Source of the DNA: M3007 sp964646615
GTDB taxonomy: Bacteria; Bacteroidota; Bacteroidia; Chitinophagales; Saprospiraceae
DNA length: 64,000 bases
Assembly: GCA_964646615.1 (NCBI GenBank)
Contig: CAZYEV010000065.1
Span: 22,651 to 86,650, forward strand
Direction of reading: 5' to 3'
The stretch's first letter is position 1; each line of letters begins with the position of its first letter. Below, piece after piece: positions 15,288-25,500 of the stretch. The notes under the pieces were generated by a model. The model was not told the DNA's origin. It worked only from the letters and a program-made list of their open reading frames with translations, and searched no databases. Position numbers and translations under genes: made by a program.

Positions 15288-16070
15288 ATGAGCAGACCCT
15301 ACATCCGCCTTTCCGAGATACCCACCACCGCGCCCAAAGGCTTAGATAAGGACGACATTGAACACCACACGCGCAAGCTGGTCAAACGCTTAGGCGACTT
15401 GCAGCAATGCCTCTACGCCGAGGGCAAATACTCCGTCCTGGTGGTGCTGCAAGGCATGGACGGTAGCGGCAAAGACGGGGCCGTACACCGCGTGTTCGAC
15501 GCCTGCCGCATCACGGGCCTGACGCTGACGGCCTTCAAAAAGCCCACGGAAGAGGAATTGGCCCACGACTTCCTGTGGCGCGTGCACAAGGTGGCACCGC
15601 GTCGAGGCATGATCGCCATTTTTAACCGCAGCCATTACGAAGACATCCTCGTTCAGCGCGTGCATGGCTGGATTGACCAAAAGCGCGTCGAACAACGCAT
15701 GCGGGCCATCAATGCTTTCGAGGAGCTGCTGGCCTTCGACAACAACACGCTTATTTTCAAATTCTACCTCCACATCTCGAAGGAGGAGCAAAAAAAGCAA
15801 CTCTTAGAGCGCGTAGAAGACCCTGAAAAGTACTGGAAGCACAACCCCAACGACTGGAAAGACCGCGAATACTGGGACGCCTTCATGGAAGCATACGAGT
15901 ACGCTATCAACCACAGCACTATCCCCTGGCACATCTGCCCGGTGGACGACCGTTGGTACCGCGACTATTTCATCGCCAAGACAATGGTGGAAGCCTTAGA
16001 GAAGCTCCCCATGCAGCCGCCGCGCCCGGAGGCCGATTTTTCTGTTGAGTATTACAAGAAGTTGAGCTGA
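15288..16070 (+). CDS. ppk2: Polyphosphate kinase 2 family protein
   Basis: A 260-residue PPK2-domain protein. Walker A is QGMDGSGKDGAVHRV, Walker B is FNRSHYEDILVQRVH, and the lid is DWKDREYWDAFMEAYE. The single short domain resembles the class that phosphorylates AMP and ADP from polyphosphate, but class cannot be fixed by eye. Cytoplasmic. ATG 15288 fits the family N-terminus; the longer frame from 15054 reads through the end of the preceding gene. Its 3' end overlaps the convergent crtB by 19 bp. Confidence 0.92.
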   Translation: MSRPYIRLSEIPTTAPKGLDKDDIEHHTRKLVKRLGDLQQCLYAEGKYSVLVVLQGMDGSGKDGAVHRVFDACRITGLTLTAFKKPTEEELAHDFLWRVHKVAPRRGMIAIFNRSHYEDILVQRVHGWIDQKRVEQRMRAINAFEELLAFDNNTLIFKFYLHISKEEQKKQLLERVEDPEKYWKHNPNDWKDREYWDAFMEAYEYAINHSTIPWHICPVDDRWYRDYFIAKTMVEALEKLPMQPPRPEADFSVEYYKKLS

Positions 16071-16894
16071 TGCCGCAGCGTTGAGCTGAACAGCAGCAGC
16101 ATTTTGCGGCGGTCAGACACGCGGAAGCGCTCCTGCGCAATGCGCTGTGCGGGAGCACGCTCGATTTTGGCGAACAGCTGGGTGTAATATTTGTAAGCCA
16201 GATAGACGCCCAGCCGCGCGCCTTTGGGCAGCTGGCGAATGCCCACTAAGGCGGCATCGAAGTCGGCCCGGATATCGGCTTCGATGCGGCGTTTGGCTTC
16301 ATTGTCGAAGCGCTGAAAGTCCACGCCCGGGAAATAGACGCGCCCGCGCTCGTCGTAGTCGCTGCGGATGTCGCGCAGGAAGTTGATTTTCTGAAAGGCG
16401 GCGCCCAGACGTCGGGCGGGTTCCTTGAGCGCCTGGTAGCGGGCGTCGTCGCCTTCACAGAAGACGCGCAGGCACATCAGGCCCACGACCTCGGCAGAGC
16501 CATAGATGTATTCCTGATAGCCATCGGAATCGTAGGTGTTTTTGTGCAGGTCCATTTCCATGCTTTTCAGGAAGGCGTCAATGAGTTCACGTTCGATGCC
16601 GTAGCGGTGCACGACTTCCTGGAACGCATGCAGCACGGGGTTGAGGCTGATGCGCTCGTCAATGGCGCGGTAGGTGTCTTCCCGGAAGCGCCTCAGGAGC
16701 GTTGCCTTGTCGCAGTGGTGGAAGGTATCCACGATTTCGTCGGCGAAGCGCACGAAGCCATAGATGCCGTAGATAGGTCCCCGAAAGCGCGGGTGGAAGA
16801 GCCGTATGCCCAACGAGAACGAGGTCGAATAGCGGCGCGTGATGAGGCTGCTGCACGCCGAGCAGGTCGTGTTGTAAAGTTCGATGTGATTCAT
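16052..16894 (-). CDS. crtB: Phytoene synthase (squalene/phytoene synthase family)
   Basis: A 280-residue trans-isoprenyl synthase. The first Asp-rich motif is RFADEIVDTF and the second is FLRDIRSDYDERGRVYFP, both binding diphosphate through Mg. YGSAEVVGLMCLRVF is also conserved. It joins two geranylgeranyl diphosphates to phytoene. It overlaps crtI by 4 bp, a coupled pair, and crtI is the next enzyme of the pathway. A GGPP-type synthase is encoded at 38082-39056. Confidence 0.94.
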   Translation of the reverse strand: MNHIELYNTTCSACSSLITRRYSTSFSLGIRLFHPRFRGPIYGIYGFVRFADEIVDTFHHCDKATLLRRFREDTYRAIDERISLNPVLHAFQEVVHRYGIERELIDAFLKSMEMDLHKNTYDSDGYQEYIYGSAEVVGLMCLRVFCEGDDARYQALKEPARRLGAAFQKINFLRDIRSDYDERGRVYFPGVDFQRFDNEAKRRIEADIRADFDAALVGIRQLPKGARLGVYLAYKYYTQLFAKIERAPAQRIAQERFRVSDRRKMLLLFSSTLRHQLNFL

Positions 16895-18366
16895 ACGAGC
16901 GCTTTTTTGATTTCCAGTGCGGCTACCTGTCCGCTGATGAGCGAAGGAGGAACGCCGGGGCCAGGCACCGTAAGTTGGCCGGCATAAAAGAGATTTTTCA
17001 CCTTAGCACTGCGCATTTTGGGCTTGAGGAAAGCCGTCTGCAACAGCGTGTTGGCTAAGCCATAGGCGTTGCCTTTGAACGAATGGTATTCGCTGACGAA
17101 GTCAGAATAAGCAAACGAGCGGCAATATACGACGGCGTCGCGAATGGATTGGCCGGTGTGGCGTTCCAGCCGCTCCATGACGATGTCGTAGTAGCGCTGC
17201 CGGATTTCGGGCGTATCCTGCAGGCCGGGCGCTACGGGGATGAGCAGGAAGAGGTTTTCGGAGCCTGGAGGCGCCACCGAGGGGTCGGTAATGGAAGGTG
17301 CGCTGGCGTAGAAGAGGGGGCGTTCGGGCCAGGTGGGCGTTTCGTAAATTTCGCGGGCGTGGCGTCCGAAATCTTCATCGAAGAACAGGTTGTGGTGCAG
17401 CAGGTTCTTCAGGCGTTTGTTGACGCCCACGTAATAGAGCAGGCTGGAGGGCGCCATGGTGCGCGTTTGCCAGTAGCGTTCGTCGTACTGGCGCAGTTCG
17501 GGCGCGAGCAGCTGGCTTTCGATGTGGTGGTAATCGGCGGCGCCCACGATGGCATCGGCGTAGAGGGTTTCGCCGTCGGCGGTCAGGACGCCGGTGGCGC
17601 GTCCGTTGGGCACGATAATCTGGCGCACCGGGCAATTGAGGCGGAAGGTAACGCCGAGTTCCCGTGCCAGAGCGACCATGCCTTCCACGATTTTGTGCAT
17701 GCCGCCCATAGGATACCAGGTGCCCAGCACCAGGTCGGCGTAGTTCATCAGGCTGTACAGCGCGGGGGTCTTTTCGGGGGTGGCACCGAGGAAGAGCACT
17801 GGGAACTCGAGCAGTTGGCGCAGGCGTTCGTTGCGGAAGCGCTTGCGCACGTGATGCGCCAGCGAGCTGAACATGTGCAAGCGCACCAAGCTGGTCAGGA
17901 TGCGCACGTCGGCAAACTCCCAGATGTTGTGGCTGGGCTTGTGCACGAATTCATTCATGCCGACGCGATACTTGTAGGCCGCTTCGTCCAAGAATTCGCG
18001 CAAGTGCCGGGCGCTGCCGGGTTCCATTTGCTCGAAGAGCGCTTCCAGCTGCTCCATATGCGCCGGCACATCCATGCGGTCGTTGGGGCCGAAATAAATG
18101 GTGTAAGAAGGGTCGAGCCGCACCAGCTCGTAGTAGTCCGACACTTTTTTGCCAAAATGGCCAAAAAACTGCTCAAAAACATCGGGCATCCAGTACCACG
18201 ACGGGCCCATGTCGAACACGAACCCCTGCGCTTCAAACTGGCGCGCGCGACCGCCAGGAGTCTCGTTTTTTTCAATAACGGTTACCTCGTAACCCGCCGC
18301 AGCCAGATGGCATGCTGCCGATAGGCCGGCAAAGCCCGCTCCGATGACGACGACCTTCTTTTTCAT
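16891..18366 (-). CDS. crtI: Phytoene desaturase (CrtI type)
   Basis: A 491-residue FAD-dependent desaturase. The N-terminal Rossmann motif VVVIGAGFAGLSAACHLAAAGY, followed by EKNETPGGRAR, binds FAD; the C-terminal segment KNLFYAGQLTVPGPGVPPSLISGQ is the CrtI signature. It converts phytoene to neurosporene or lycopene. ATG 18366 was chosen; the upstream ATG at 18387 adds seven non-conserved residues. Coupled to crtB by a 4-bp overlap and 119 bp downstream of kdsC. No cyclase, ketolase or hydroxylase lies beside it. Confidence 0.95.
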   Translation of the reverse strand: MKKKVVVIGAGFAGLSAACHLAAAGYEVTVIEKNETPGGRARQFEAQGFVFDMGPSWYWMPDVFEQFFGHFGKKVSDYYELVRLDPSYTIYFGPNDRMDVPAHMEQLEALFEQMEPGSARHLREFLDEAAYKYRVGMNEFVHKPSHNIWEFADVRILTSLVRLHMFSSLAHHVRKRFRNERLRQLLEFPVLFLGATPEKTPALYSLMNYADLVLGTWYPMGGMHKIVEGMVALARELGVTFRLNCPVRQIIVPNGRATGVLTADGETLYADAIVGAADYHHIESQLLAPELRQYDERYWQTRTMAPSSLLYYVGVNKRLKNLLHHNLFFDEDFGRHAREIYETPTWPERPLFYASAPSITDPSVAPPGSENLFLLIPVAPGLQDTPEIRQRYYDIVMERLERHTGQSIRDAVVYCRSFAYSDFVSEYHSFKGNAYGLANTLLQTAFLKPKMRSAKVKNLFYAGQLTVPGPGVPPSLISGQVAALEIKKALV

Positions 18367-18485
18367 AACGTGGGTTTTAGCCTGCAATACGCGCCTACTA
18401 ACCTCCCACGCAGGTGTTTTGTTCAGGCATTAGAGCGGCTGCGCCGTAAAAAGTTAGAAAAAAAGTGCACTCCAGGCCAAATGCG

Positions 18486-19061
18486 TCAAAACGGCCATTT
18501 TCCCTGGGTCTTCAGCACTTTTTCTATCAGGTCGCGCACACAGCCGGCGCCGCCCGTCAGTGGCGAGATGTAGTCGGATATGGCGCGCACTTCCGGCACG
18601 GCATCGGCGGGGCAGGCGGCCAGACCTACCTTGCGCATCACCTCCAAGTCGAGTACGTCGTCGCCCATGTAGCAGACATCGGCAGGCTTGAGCTGGCAAA
18701 TTTGCAAGAACTGCTCGAAGACGGGCAGCTTGTTGGAAATGCCCGAGTAAATGTGCTCAATGCCCAGCAGGCTAAGCCGTTTGGTAACCCCCAGCGAGCG
18801 GCCGCCGGTAATGACGCAAAAGGAAAAGCCGCTTTCGATGGCAAAGCGGATGCCCATGCCGTCGCGGATATTCATCACGCGGAGTTGCTCGCCGCTTTCG
18901 GTCAGGTGCACGCGGTTGTCGGTCAGCACGCCGTCCACATCGAGCGCAAAGGCGCGCACAGCGCGGAACTTATCGAACAGGTGGGCCAGTTCGATGGCGG
19001 TATTGGCGCCGGTGGGCTGCAGCGCCGGCTCCGTAAACGTTACAAGTTGTTGTCCCTCCAT
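18486..19061 (-). CDS. kdsC: 3-deoxy-D-manno-octulosonate 8-phosphate phosphatase (KdsC-like HAD)
   Basis: A 191-residue HAD phosphatase without a cap domain. ALDVDGVLTDN is HAD motif I with the KdsC-type VLTD end; NIRDGMGIRFAI, FCVITGGRS (motif II), Lys in SNKLPVFEQF and VCYMGDDVLDLEVM (motif IV) follow in order. It releases phosphate from KDO-8-P during lipopolysaccharide core synthesis. Its start overlaps the end of iscX by 22 bp. kdsA, kdsB and kdsD are not nearby. Confidence 0.9.
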   Translation of the reverse strand: MEGQQLVTFTEPALQPTGANTAIELAHLFDKFRAVRAFALDVDGVLTDNRVHLTESGEQLRVMNIRDGMGIRFAIESGFSFCVITGGRSLGVTKRLSLLGIEHIYSGISNKLPVFEQFLQICQLKPADVCYMGDDVLDLEVMRKVGLAACPADAVPEVRAISDYISPLTGGAGCVRDLIEKVLKTQGKWPF

Positions 19062-19288
19062 TCATAGACCCATTTAGCCTGGATTTGCTCCAGATGGCTT
19101 TCGTTGCATTCTTCGCGTTTGCCCACAAAGTTGGGGATTTCCAGGATCCACTCCAGCAAGTCGGTGAAGCGGATGCGGTAGATTTTGCTTTCGTCGAAGT
19201 CGTCGCCGAAGCGTTCGTAGAGTTTCATGGCGATGTCTTCGTGGTCGTCCCAGGTAATGGGCAGGTTATCAATTTCATCGAAAGGCAT
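19040..19288 (-). CDS. iscX: IscX-like Fe-S cluster assembly protein
   Basis: An 82-residue acidic protein. ITWDDHEDIAMKLYERF resembles the IscX opening W-x-D-x-x-x-I-x-x-x-L-Y, and the following D/E-rich stretch, RFTDLLEWILEI and the Asn-Glu-x-x-Leu pattern (NESHLEQIQAKWVYEW) match the family. In E. coli IscX binds IscS and iron and modulates cluster assembly. Here it is separated from any isc or suf gene, overlaps kdsC by 22 bp and follows the aldo/keto reductase by 21 bp. Confidence 0.85.
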   Translation of the reverse strand: MPFDEIDNLPITWDDHEDIAMKLYERFGDDFDESKIYRIRFTDLLEWILEIPNFVGKREECNESHLEQIQAKWVYEWRDNNL

Positions 19289-19309
19289 AATCGTGTGAGA
19301 GCGTTGGGT

Positions 19310-20329
19310 TTAGCGGATGATGTTGTGGTATTGGTTTCCGAAGACGACGTCCTTGATGTTGTCGGAGGCCAGGAAGTCGTGCGGGAAGCCCAGTTCGATG
19401 GCGCTGACGTTGTCTAAGGCGCTCAGGGCATCGGGGGGCAGTTGGAATTGGAGGCATCCGAGCGATTCGTGGAGTTGTTCGGCGTTTCGGGCGCCGATGA
19501 TGGGGATGATGTTGAGGCTTGGGTCGCGTTGGCGAGTCCAGTTGATGGCCACCTGGGCAGGCGGTACGCCGAGTTGTTCGGCCACGCGCACCACTTCGGC
19601 GGCTATGCGGTTGGCGCGTTCGCTTCGGCGGGCGCTGGTCTCGGAGACGCGGCCGCTGTCGCCTCGCAGGTATTTGCCCGTGAGGGCGCCGCCGCCGATG
19701 ACGCCCCAGGGCGTGATGGCCATGCCGAAGTGGCGGGCCATAGGCAGCAGGTCGCGCTCGGGGGCGCGCTGGAGCAGCGAGTATTCGATTTGCAGACCCA
19801 CATAGGCCGTCCAGCCGCGCAGTTCGGCTAAGGTGTTGGCATGGCTGACTACCCAGGCGGGCGTGTCGGAGATGCCGATGTAGTGCACTTTACCGCTGCG
19901 CACCAGGTCGTCTAATCCGCGCATAACCTCTTCAGTGGGCGTGATGCCGTCCCAGGCGTGTACCCACAGCACGTCCACAAATTCGGTGTTGAGACGGCGC
20001 AAGCTTTCTTCCACCGAGCGCATCATGTTTTTGCGGTGATTGCCGCAGAAGTTGGGGTCGCCCATGCGGTCGCGCAGGGTGTACTTGGTGGCCACGACGA
20101 AGTGATGGCGGTCGCTGCGGATGAATTCGCCCAGCCAGCGCTCGCTGGTGCCCTCGGTGTAGCGGTTGGCAGTATCTAAGAAATTGCCGCCCGCTTCGGC
20201 GTAGGTATCGAACATGCGCTTGCTTTCTTCATAATCAGCGCCCCAGCCCCATTCGGTGCCGAAGGTCATGACGCCAAAGCACAGCTCCGAAACGCGCAGG
20301 CCGGATTTTCCGAAAAGTCGGTATTTCAT
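19310..20329 (-). CDS. Aldo/keto reductase
   Basis: A 339-residue (beta/alpha)8 oxidoreductase. The catalytic Asp and Tyr lie in FLDTANRYTEGTSERWLG, the Lys in VVATKYTLR and the His in VLWVHAWDG, with the NADPH-binding end IIPIIGARNAEQL. The N-terminus MKYRLFGKSGLRVSEL is typical and fixes the start at 20329; the longer frame from 20416 has an unlikely leader. Substrate is not predictable. First gene of a minus-strand run with iscX and kdsC. Confidence 0.93.
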   Translation of the reverse strand: MKYRLFGKSGLRVSELCFGVMTFGTEWGWGADYEESKRMFDTYAEAGGNFLDTANRYTEGTSERWLGEFIRSDRHHFVVATKYTLRDRMGDPNFCGNHRKNMMRSVEESLRRLNTEFVDVLWVHAWDGITPTEEVMRGLDDLVRSGKVHYIGISDTPAWVVSHANTLAELRGWTAYVGLQIEYSLLQRAPERDLLPMARHFGMAITPWGVIGGGALTGKYLRGDSGRVSETSARRSERANRIAAEVVRVAEQLGVPPAQVAINWTRQRDPSLNIIPIIGARNAEQLHESLGCLQFQLPPDALSALDNVSAIELGFPHDFLASDNIKDVVFGNQYHNIIR

Positions 20330-20548
20330 ACAGGATAAAATAAAAGGTGGAACGTGAGCAGGGTGATGTGTTGCAGGTGAATGGGCCAGAAATACGGTGC
20401 CTGACGATAGGCCCAAGTGGTCAGGCGCTCATAACACCCCAAAGCGTTGTGGGTTTGCGCGGCAAATGTAGTTTTCCAAAAAGAACAGCGCCTGCGCGGG
20501 CCGCACCAACATGGGCGAGCGCAGGCGCTGCGGTGGAAACGCGCGGGG

Positions 20549-22246
20549 TTACTGCTTGATGAAGCGCGTTGTCCAGTAGCGCTGGTCTTTTTCAAAATGC
20601 AGGAGGTACGTCCCGGGGGCCAGGGTCTGAACGGGCAGCGTCACTTCGCCATAGGGCTGGAACAGGACGGTCAGCAGGCGACCATCGGCAGAGAAGAGGC
20701 GTATCTGGTCGAACGCCTCGGTCAGCTGCAGGCGCAGCACGTCTGCTACGGGGTTGGGCATAATGCGCACCCACGGGCTGAAATCGGCTTCGCGGCTGCT
20801 TACTAAGGTGCTGACGTCAGGGATGTAGCGCGGCAATATCTGGTACCCGGACACATAGGGTGTGTCGGGGTCAAATTGAGACCCAATACCGGTGAGGTCG
20901 AAGGGCACAGGCGGCGGGGCCTGATTGTACAGGTCCACGTCGTTGTCAATGCGCACCAGGACGGTGTCGTTGGGGTGATTGTCGGAGACCATGAAGACGT
21001 TGAAGCCTGGGCCGACACCCGGCGACCACTGGTTGATGTCCACGTAGCGCAGTTTCCGAATGCGGATGAGTTTGTTTTCGGTGTTTTCGTTGGGCTTAAT
21101 CACCTCGATGGGTTGCAGCAGCGGGTTGTTGACGGAAAGCCGGATGATGGTATCCGGGAAGATTTGCAGCAGTCCGTTGAACTGGGCAATAGCGCCGCGG
21201 ACAGCGATGCGGTCGCCTTCTTTGACGGTGTAGCCGAAGTTGCGGGTGGTGCTGAAGACAGTGATGCCGTCGTGGTCGTCGTCAATCATGGCGAACTGCA
21301 GGCCGGTTGTCCCGCGCAGGTTGACGCCATAGACGGTGGCGGTCAGCTGGCAATAGACGCCGATGGAGTCGGCGATGCCGCTGGCATTGACCTTGTTGAT
21401 TTGCTTGATGGCGTAGGGCGGGTAGCAGCGCACCGTGATACGCACTTTGGCCTGGGCGCAGTCGTTGCCCTGGCAGACGCGGTAGGTCAGGCTATCGGGG
21501 CCGCAGTATCCGGTATTAGAGGTATAGGTGAGCGTTCCGTTGGGGTTGACTACCACCGAGCCGCGTGGCGGGGCTGCGACAATGGTTACCGTAAAGCCAC
21601 CCTGACCGGGCAGGATGTCGTTTTGCAGGATGTTGATTATGGTGGGTTCGCCTGAGGGAGCCACGGCGGTGTCGTCATTGGCTGCTACGCCGGTGGGGCA
21701 CTGCGAGGGTGCGCCCGGGTTGGCGAAGATAGTGCGGCCGTTGATGACGACGCCTGTAGAGGTAGTAGCCGCTCGCCAGCTGGCAGGCAGGCTGGGGTCG
21801 GAGTTGGGGTTGCACAAAACAAGCGAAGCGCCGTTGCCCGCCGCCTCAGTGGGCCAGGGCGCCGCATTGCTGTACTGCACGCGGCAGACCGTATCGGCGG
21901 CCGGGTTGAGCAGCAGAAGGAGCTCTCCGGTGTTGCTCAGGGCGCTGTTAGGGCCCCACTGCAACGACGTAACACCCAGCTGATTGAACAGCGCCGTGGC
22001 GTTGACGGACGTAACGATGTACTGCCCGGGATTGAGCACGACATTAGGAAACGTGAAGTTGACGCCGTAGAGGTACCAGCCTTCTAAGTTGACGGGTGAG
22101 GAGCTGTTGTTGTAAAATTCCAGATACTCCAGCGAGTCCACGCCGGCTTCGGGCGGGTTGTACATGATCTCGGTCAGGACGATCTGGGCATGGGCCGCCC
22201 ACGACAAACACCAGGCGCTCAGCAGGATGAGGATGTGTTTTTTCAT
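20549..22246 (-). CDS. Secreted lamin-tail-domain protein with T9SS sorting signal
   Basis: A 565-residue secreted protein: signal peptide ~1-20; lamin-tail domain ~22-130 (IVLTEIMYNPPEAG, GWYLYG); a bacterial Ig/cadherin-like module ~185-275 (NDDTAVAPSGEPTIINILQNDI); an OB-fold-like module ~280-400 (YAIKQINKVNAS, EGDRIAVRGAIAQFNGLLQI); and a C-terminal T9SS type A sorting domain (~495-565, IMPNPVADVLRLQL to TTRFIKQ). Family members sit on the surface or are released, and some resemble secreted nucleases, but no nuclease active site is visible here. It diverges from the Oar-like receptor gene across 280 bp. Confidence 0.85.
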   Translation of the reverse strand: MKKHILILLSAWCLSWAAHAQIVLTEIMYNPPEAGVDSLEYLEFYNNSSSPVNLEGWYLYGVNFTFPNVVLNPGQYIVTSVNATALFNQLGVTSLQWGPNSALSNTGELLLLLNPAADTVCRVQYSNAAPWPTEAAGNGASLVLCNPNSDPSLPASWRAATTSTGVVINGRTIFANPGAPSQCPTGVAANDDTAVAPSGEPTIINILQNDILPGQGGFTVTIVAAPPRGSVVVNPNGTLTYTSNTGYCGPDSLTYRVCQGNDCAQAKVRITVRCYPPYAIKQINKVNASGIADSIGVYCQLTATVYGVNLRGTTGLQFAMIDDDHDGITVFSTTRNFGYTVKEGDRIAVRGAIAQFNGLLQIFPDTIIRLSVNNPLLQPIEVIKPNENTENKLIRIRKLRYVDINQWSPGVGPGFNVFMVSDNHPNDTVLVRIDNDVDLYNQAPPPVPFDLTGIGSQFDPDTPYVSGYQILPRYIPDVSTLVSSREADFSPWVRIMPNPVADVLRLQLTEAFDQIRLFSADGRLLTVLFQPYGEVTLPVQTLAPGTYLLHFEKDQRYWTTRFIKQ

Positions 22247-22477
22247 GTCTTGGGAAAGATTTAGTGAATGTTATTAAACACGGCTCAAAAGTAGGCAAAA
22301 GCCCATTCAGGTTACAAATGCCCGCATGAATGCCGCTGATTGCGTCGGCGCCGGGGGCGAACGTTCCAAAATTTAATTCGGCCAGAGCGCCTGCTTTTGT
22401 CGTCATTTGGAATATTTGAAAAAGGCAGGCATTTCAGGCGCACAATTAAACTTAATCGCAATTTAACATAGCAGCCA

Positions 22478-22485
22478 TACTTTCG
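22478..22485 (+). promoter_or_regulatory. Candidate -7 box for the Oar-like receptor
   Basis: TACTTTCG resembles the Bacteroidota -7 element and lies 42 bp before the ATG, in the 280-bp divergent spacer. No good -33 element was seen. Confidence 0.3.
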
Positions 22486-22526
22486 CCCTCGGTTTTCAAC
22501 AACTGTTCACTAAACTTTTTCATCGT

Positions 22527-25500
22527 ATGAACTTTGCTACGCTTACCCATTCTATGGCTGTGTGGATGCGTAAGGGTCTGATACTGGCGGCGTTGCTGCT
22601 GGGCGGCCTGACGGCTTTTGCACAGGTAACTACTTCTACCATTACGGGTACGGTTACGGACACCCGTGGAGAAGCGCTTATTGGCGTTACGGTGGTGGCC
22701 ACGCACGTGCCCTCCGGTACGCGCTATGGCACGACTACGAACGCTTCTGGTCGTTACACGCTTCCCGCAGTGCGCGTGGGCGGCCCATTCACGATTACGG
22801 CCACGTACACGGGCTTTGAGCCGGTCACGCAAGAGAACATTTACACGAACTTAGGCGTGGCCTCCAACGTAAACTTCCAGCTGAAAGACGCGGGCGTTAC
22901 TTTGGAGGAGGTAACGGTTCGTGCTGAGCGCGCTGACCTGTTCTCTTCGGAGCGCACGGGCGCTGCTTCGACGTTCTCGGAGCGCGTGGTTACGTCGGTG
23001 CCGGCTATCGGTAGCCGCGCCATCAGCTCGGTAACGAAGTACAACCCCAATGGCGATGGTCGTTCGTTTGGCGCTCAGGATGCGCGTCTGAACAACTTCA
23101 CCATTGACGGTTCGGTGTTCAACAACGGCTTCGGTCTGGGCAGCGAGGCGCAGGCTGGCGGTCGTACGGGTTCGACGGCCATCTCCCTGGACGCTATTGA
23201 AGAGGTGCAGGTCAATGTGGCTCCTTTCGACGTACGTCAGACGGGCTTTGTGGGCGCCGGCATCAACGCCGTTACGCGTTCGGGTACCAACGACTTCCAG
23301 GGTTCGGTGTATGGCTTCCGCCGCACGGCCAACATGTACGGCAACAAAGCGCGCGAGACGAACGTGGTTTCCACACAGTTTTCGGAGGACATTTACGGCG
23401 CTCGCGTCGGCGGCCCCATCATCAAAAACAAAGTCTTCTTCTTCCTCAGCGGTGAGGTTGTGGGCAAATCGGAACCCGCTACGCCGTGGGTAGCCAGCGG
23501 TAGCACCAACCCCGGCCAGGTAACGCGCGTGCTCAAGAGCGACTTAGACTCGGTCAGCAAGGTGCTTTTTGATCGCTTTGGCTATGTAACGGGCCCCTAC
23601 GAGGCCTACAACAACCTCACTGACTCGCGCAAGTTCCTGGCTCGCTTAGACTTCAACCTCAGCGACCGCCACAAACTGATGCTGCGCTACACGCACCACG
23701 ACTCGGATGCGGAAATCAACATCAGCAACAGTGCCTCCCTGGGCTTTGGCAACCGCACGACAAACATCAACTCGATGTCGTACCAAAACTCGGGCTACAT
23801 CATTCAGGACAACACCCGCTCGATTGTGGCCGAGTTGAACTCGATGCTCGGCGACCGCATGTCGAACCTTTTCAGCATCGGCTACGACTATCAAAACGAA
23901 GACCGCGCCTACATCGGTGAGATTTTCCCGACGATAGATATCCTGAGGGACAACCAGACGTACATCTCGGCAGGCTTTGATCCTTTCACGCCGAAGAACC
24001 AGCTGAACTACGGTACCTTCCACGCGACGAACAACCTTTCCATCTATGCCGGCAAGCACGCCTTCACGGTGGGTGCCAACTACGAGCGTTTCAAGTCGAA
24101 CAACCTCTTCTTCCCGGGCTCGCACGGGGTGTACATCTTCAACTCCTTGCAGGACTTCTACGGCGCTGTGCGCGGCGACAGCGTACCACTGCGTCGCTTC
24201 CAGTTCCGTTACTCGGCGCTGCCGGGCGGTGCCGACCCGCTCCAGGTGATCGAAGCCAACAAGATTGACCTGTACGCTCAAGACCAGATTTCGTTGGGCA
24301 ACCTCACCCTGACGGCAGGCGTGCGCGGCAGCTACATTACGCTGAGCAGCCCGCAAGCGCTGACCAACCAGGCGGTCTTAGACTCGACGTTCCTGGACCT
24401 GAACGGCAACCCGCTCAAAGTGAACACGGGCCAGCTGCCCAAGCCTCAGCTCCTCTGGGAACCGCGCCTGGGCTTCAACTATGACGTAGCCGGCCGCAAG
24501 ACGACGCAAATCCGAGGTGGTGTGGGTATCTTCACCGGCCGCCCACCCTATGTGTGGTTGTCGAACCAGATCGGCAACAACGGTATCCTGACGGGCTTCA
24601 TTGACGTATCGAACACCAATACGCGCGCTTATCCATTGCTCCCCACGGAAGAGGTTATCCGCCGCTTCACGCCGGAGACACCGACCTTGCCGACGACCTT
24701 TGAGATTGCTTACACGGACGAAGACTATCGCTTCCCGCAGGTGCTCAAAGCCAACTTCGCCGTTGACCAGAAGCTGCCGCTCAACTTGGTGGCTACGGCA
24801 GAACTGATCTACACGAAGAACATCAACGCCGTTCTGTACTACAACGCCAACTCGAGGCCGGCTATCGGCAACTTCGCTGGCCCCGACCAGCGCCCGCGCT
24901 ACCCGGGTCCGGTAGGGGGCACTGCGCAGTTCCCCGCCGTTACGCGGGTAGTGAGCAATGTGTCGAGCTTAGCTGTGCTGACCACCACAAATGAAGGCGA
25001 CTATATCGGCGCCACCTTCAAACTGGAATATCCGGAGCGCAAAGGCCTCTACGGTATGTTCGCTTACACGTACAGCCGCGCTCGCGACCTGATGAGCGCC
25101 GGCTCCATCGCTATTGGCTCCTGGACGAGCGCCCGCTCCATCAACGGCAACAACCGTTTGGATCTGGCCTTTGCCGACCGCGACGTGCCGCACCGCCTCA
25201 TCGGTCTGCTCAGCTACCGCACCAACTTTGGCGAAAAGCGCGGCGGCTCCACCCAGTTCACCATCGGCTACGAAGGCATTCAGACCAATCGCTTCTCCTA
25301 TACCTACGCCGGCGATATGAACGGCGACGGCGTAGTGGGCAACGACCTGCTCTTCGTACCGGAAAATGCCTCCGACCTGCGCTTTGAGCAATTTACGAGC
25401 AACAACGTAACCTACACGCCCGAGCAACAGGCAGCCTTCTTTGAGGAATACATCAACAACGACAAGTACCTGAGCAGCCGCCGCGGCCAGTACACCGAGC

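Noticed and set aside
17083..18324. 413-residue plus-strand frame
   Set aside because: Antisense to crtI; no motif and biased composition.
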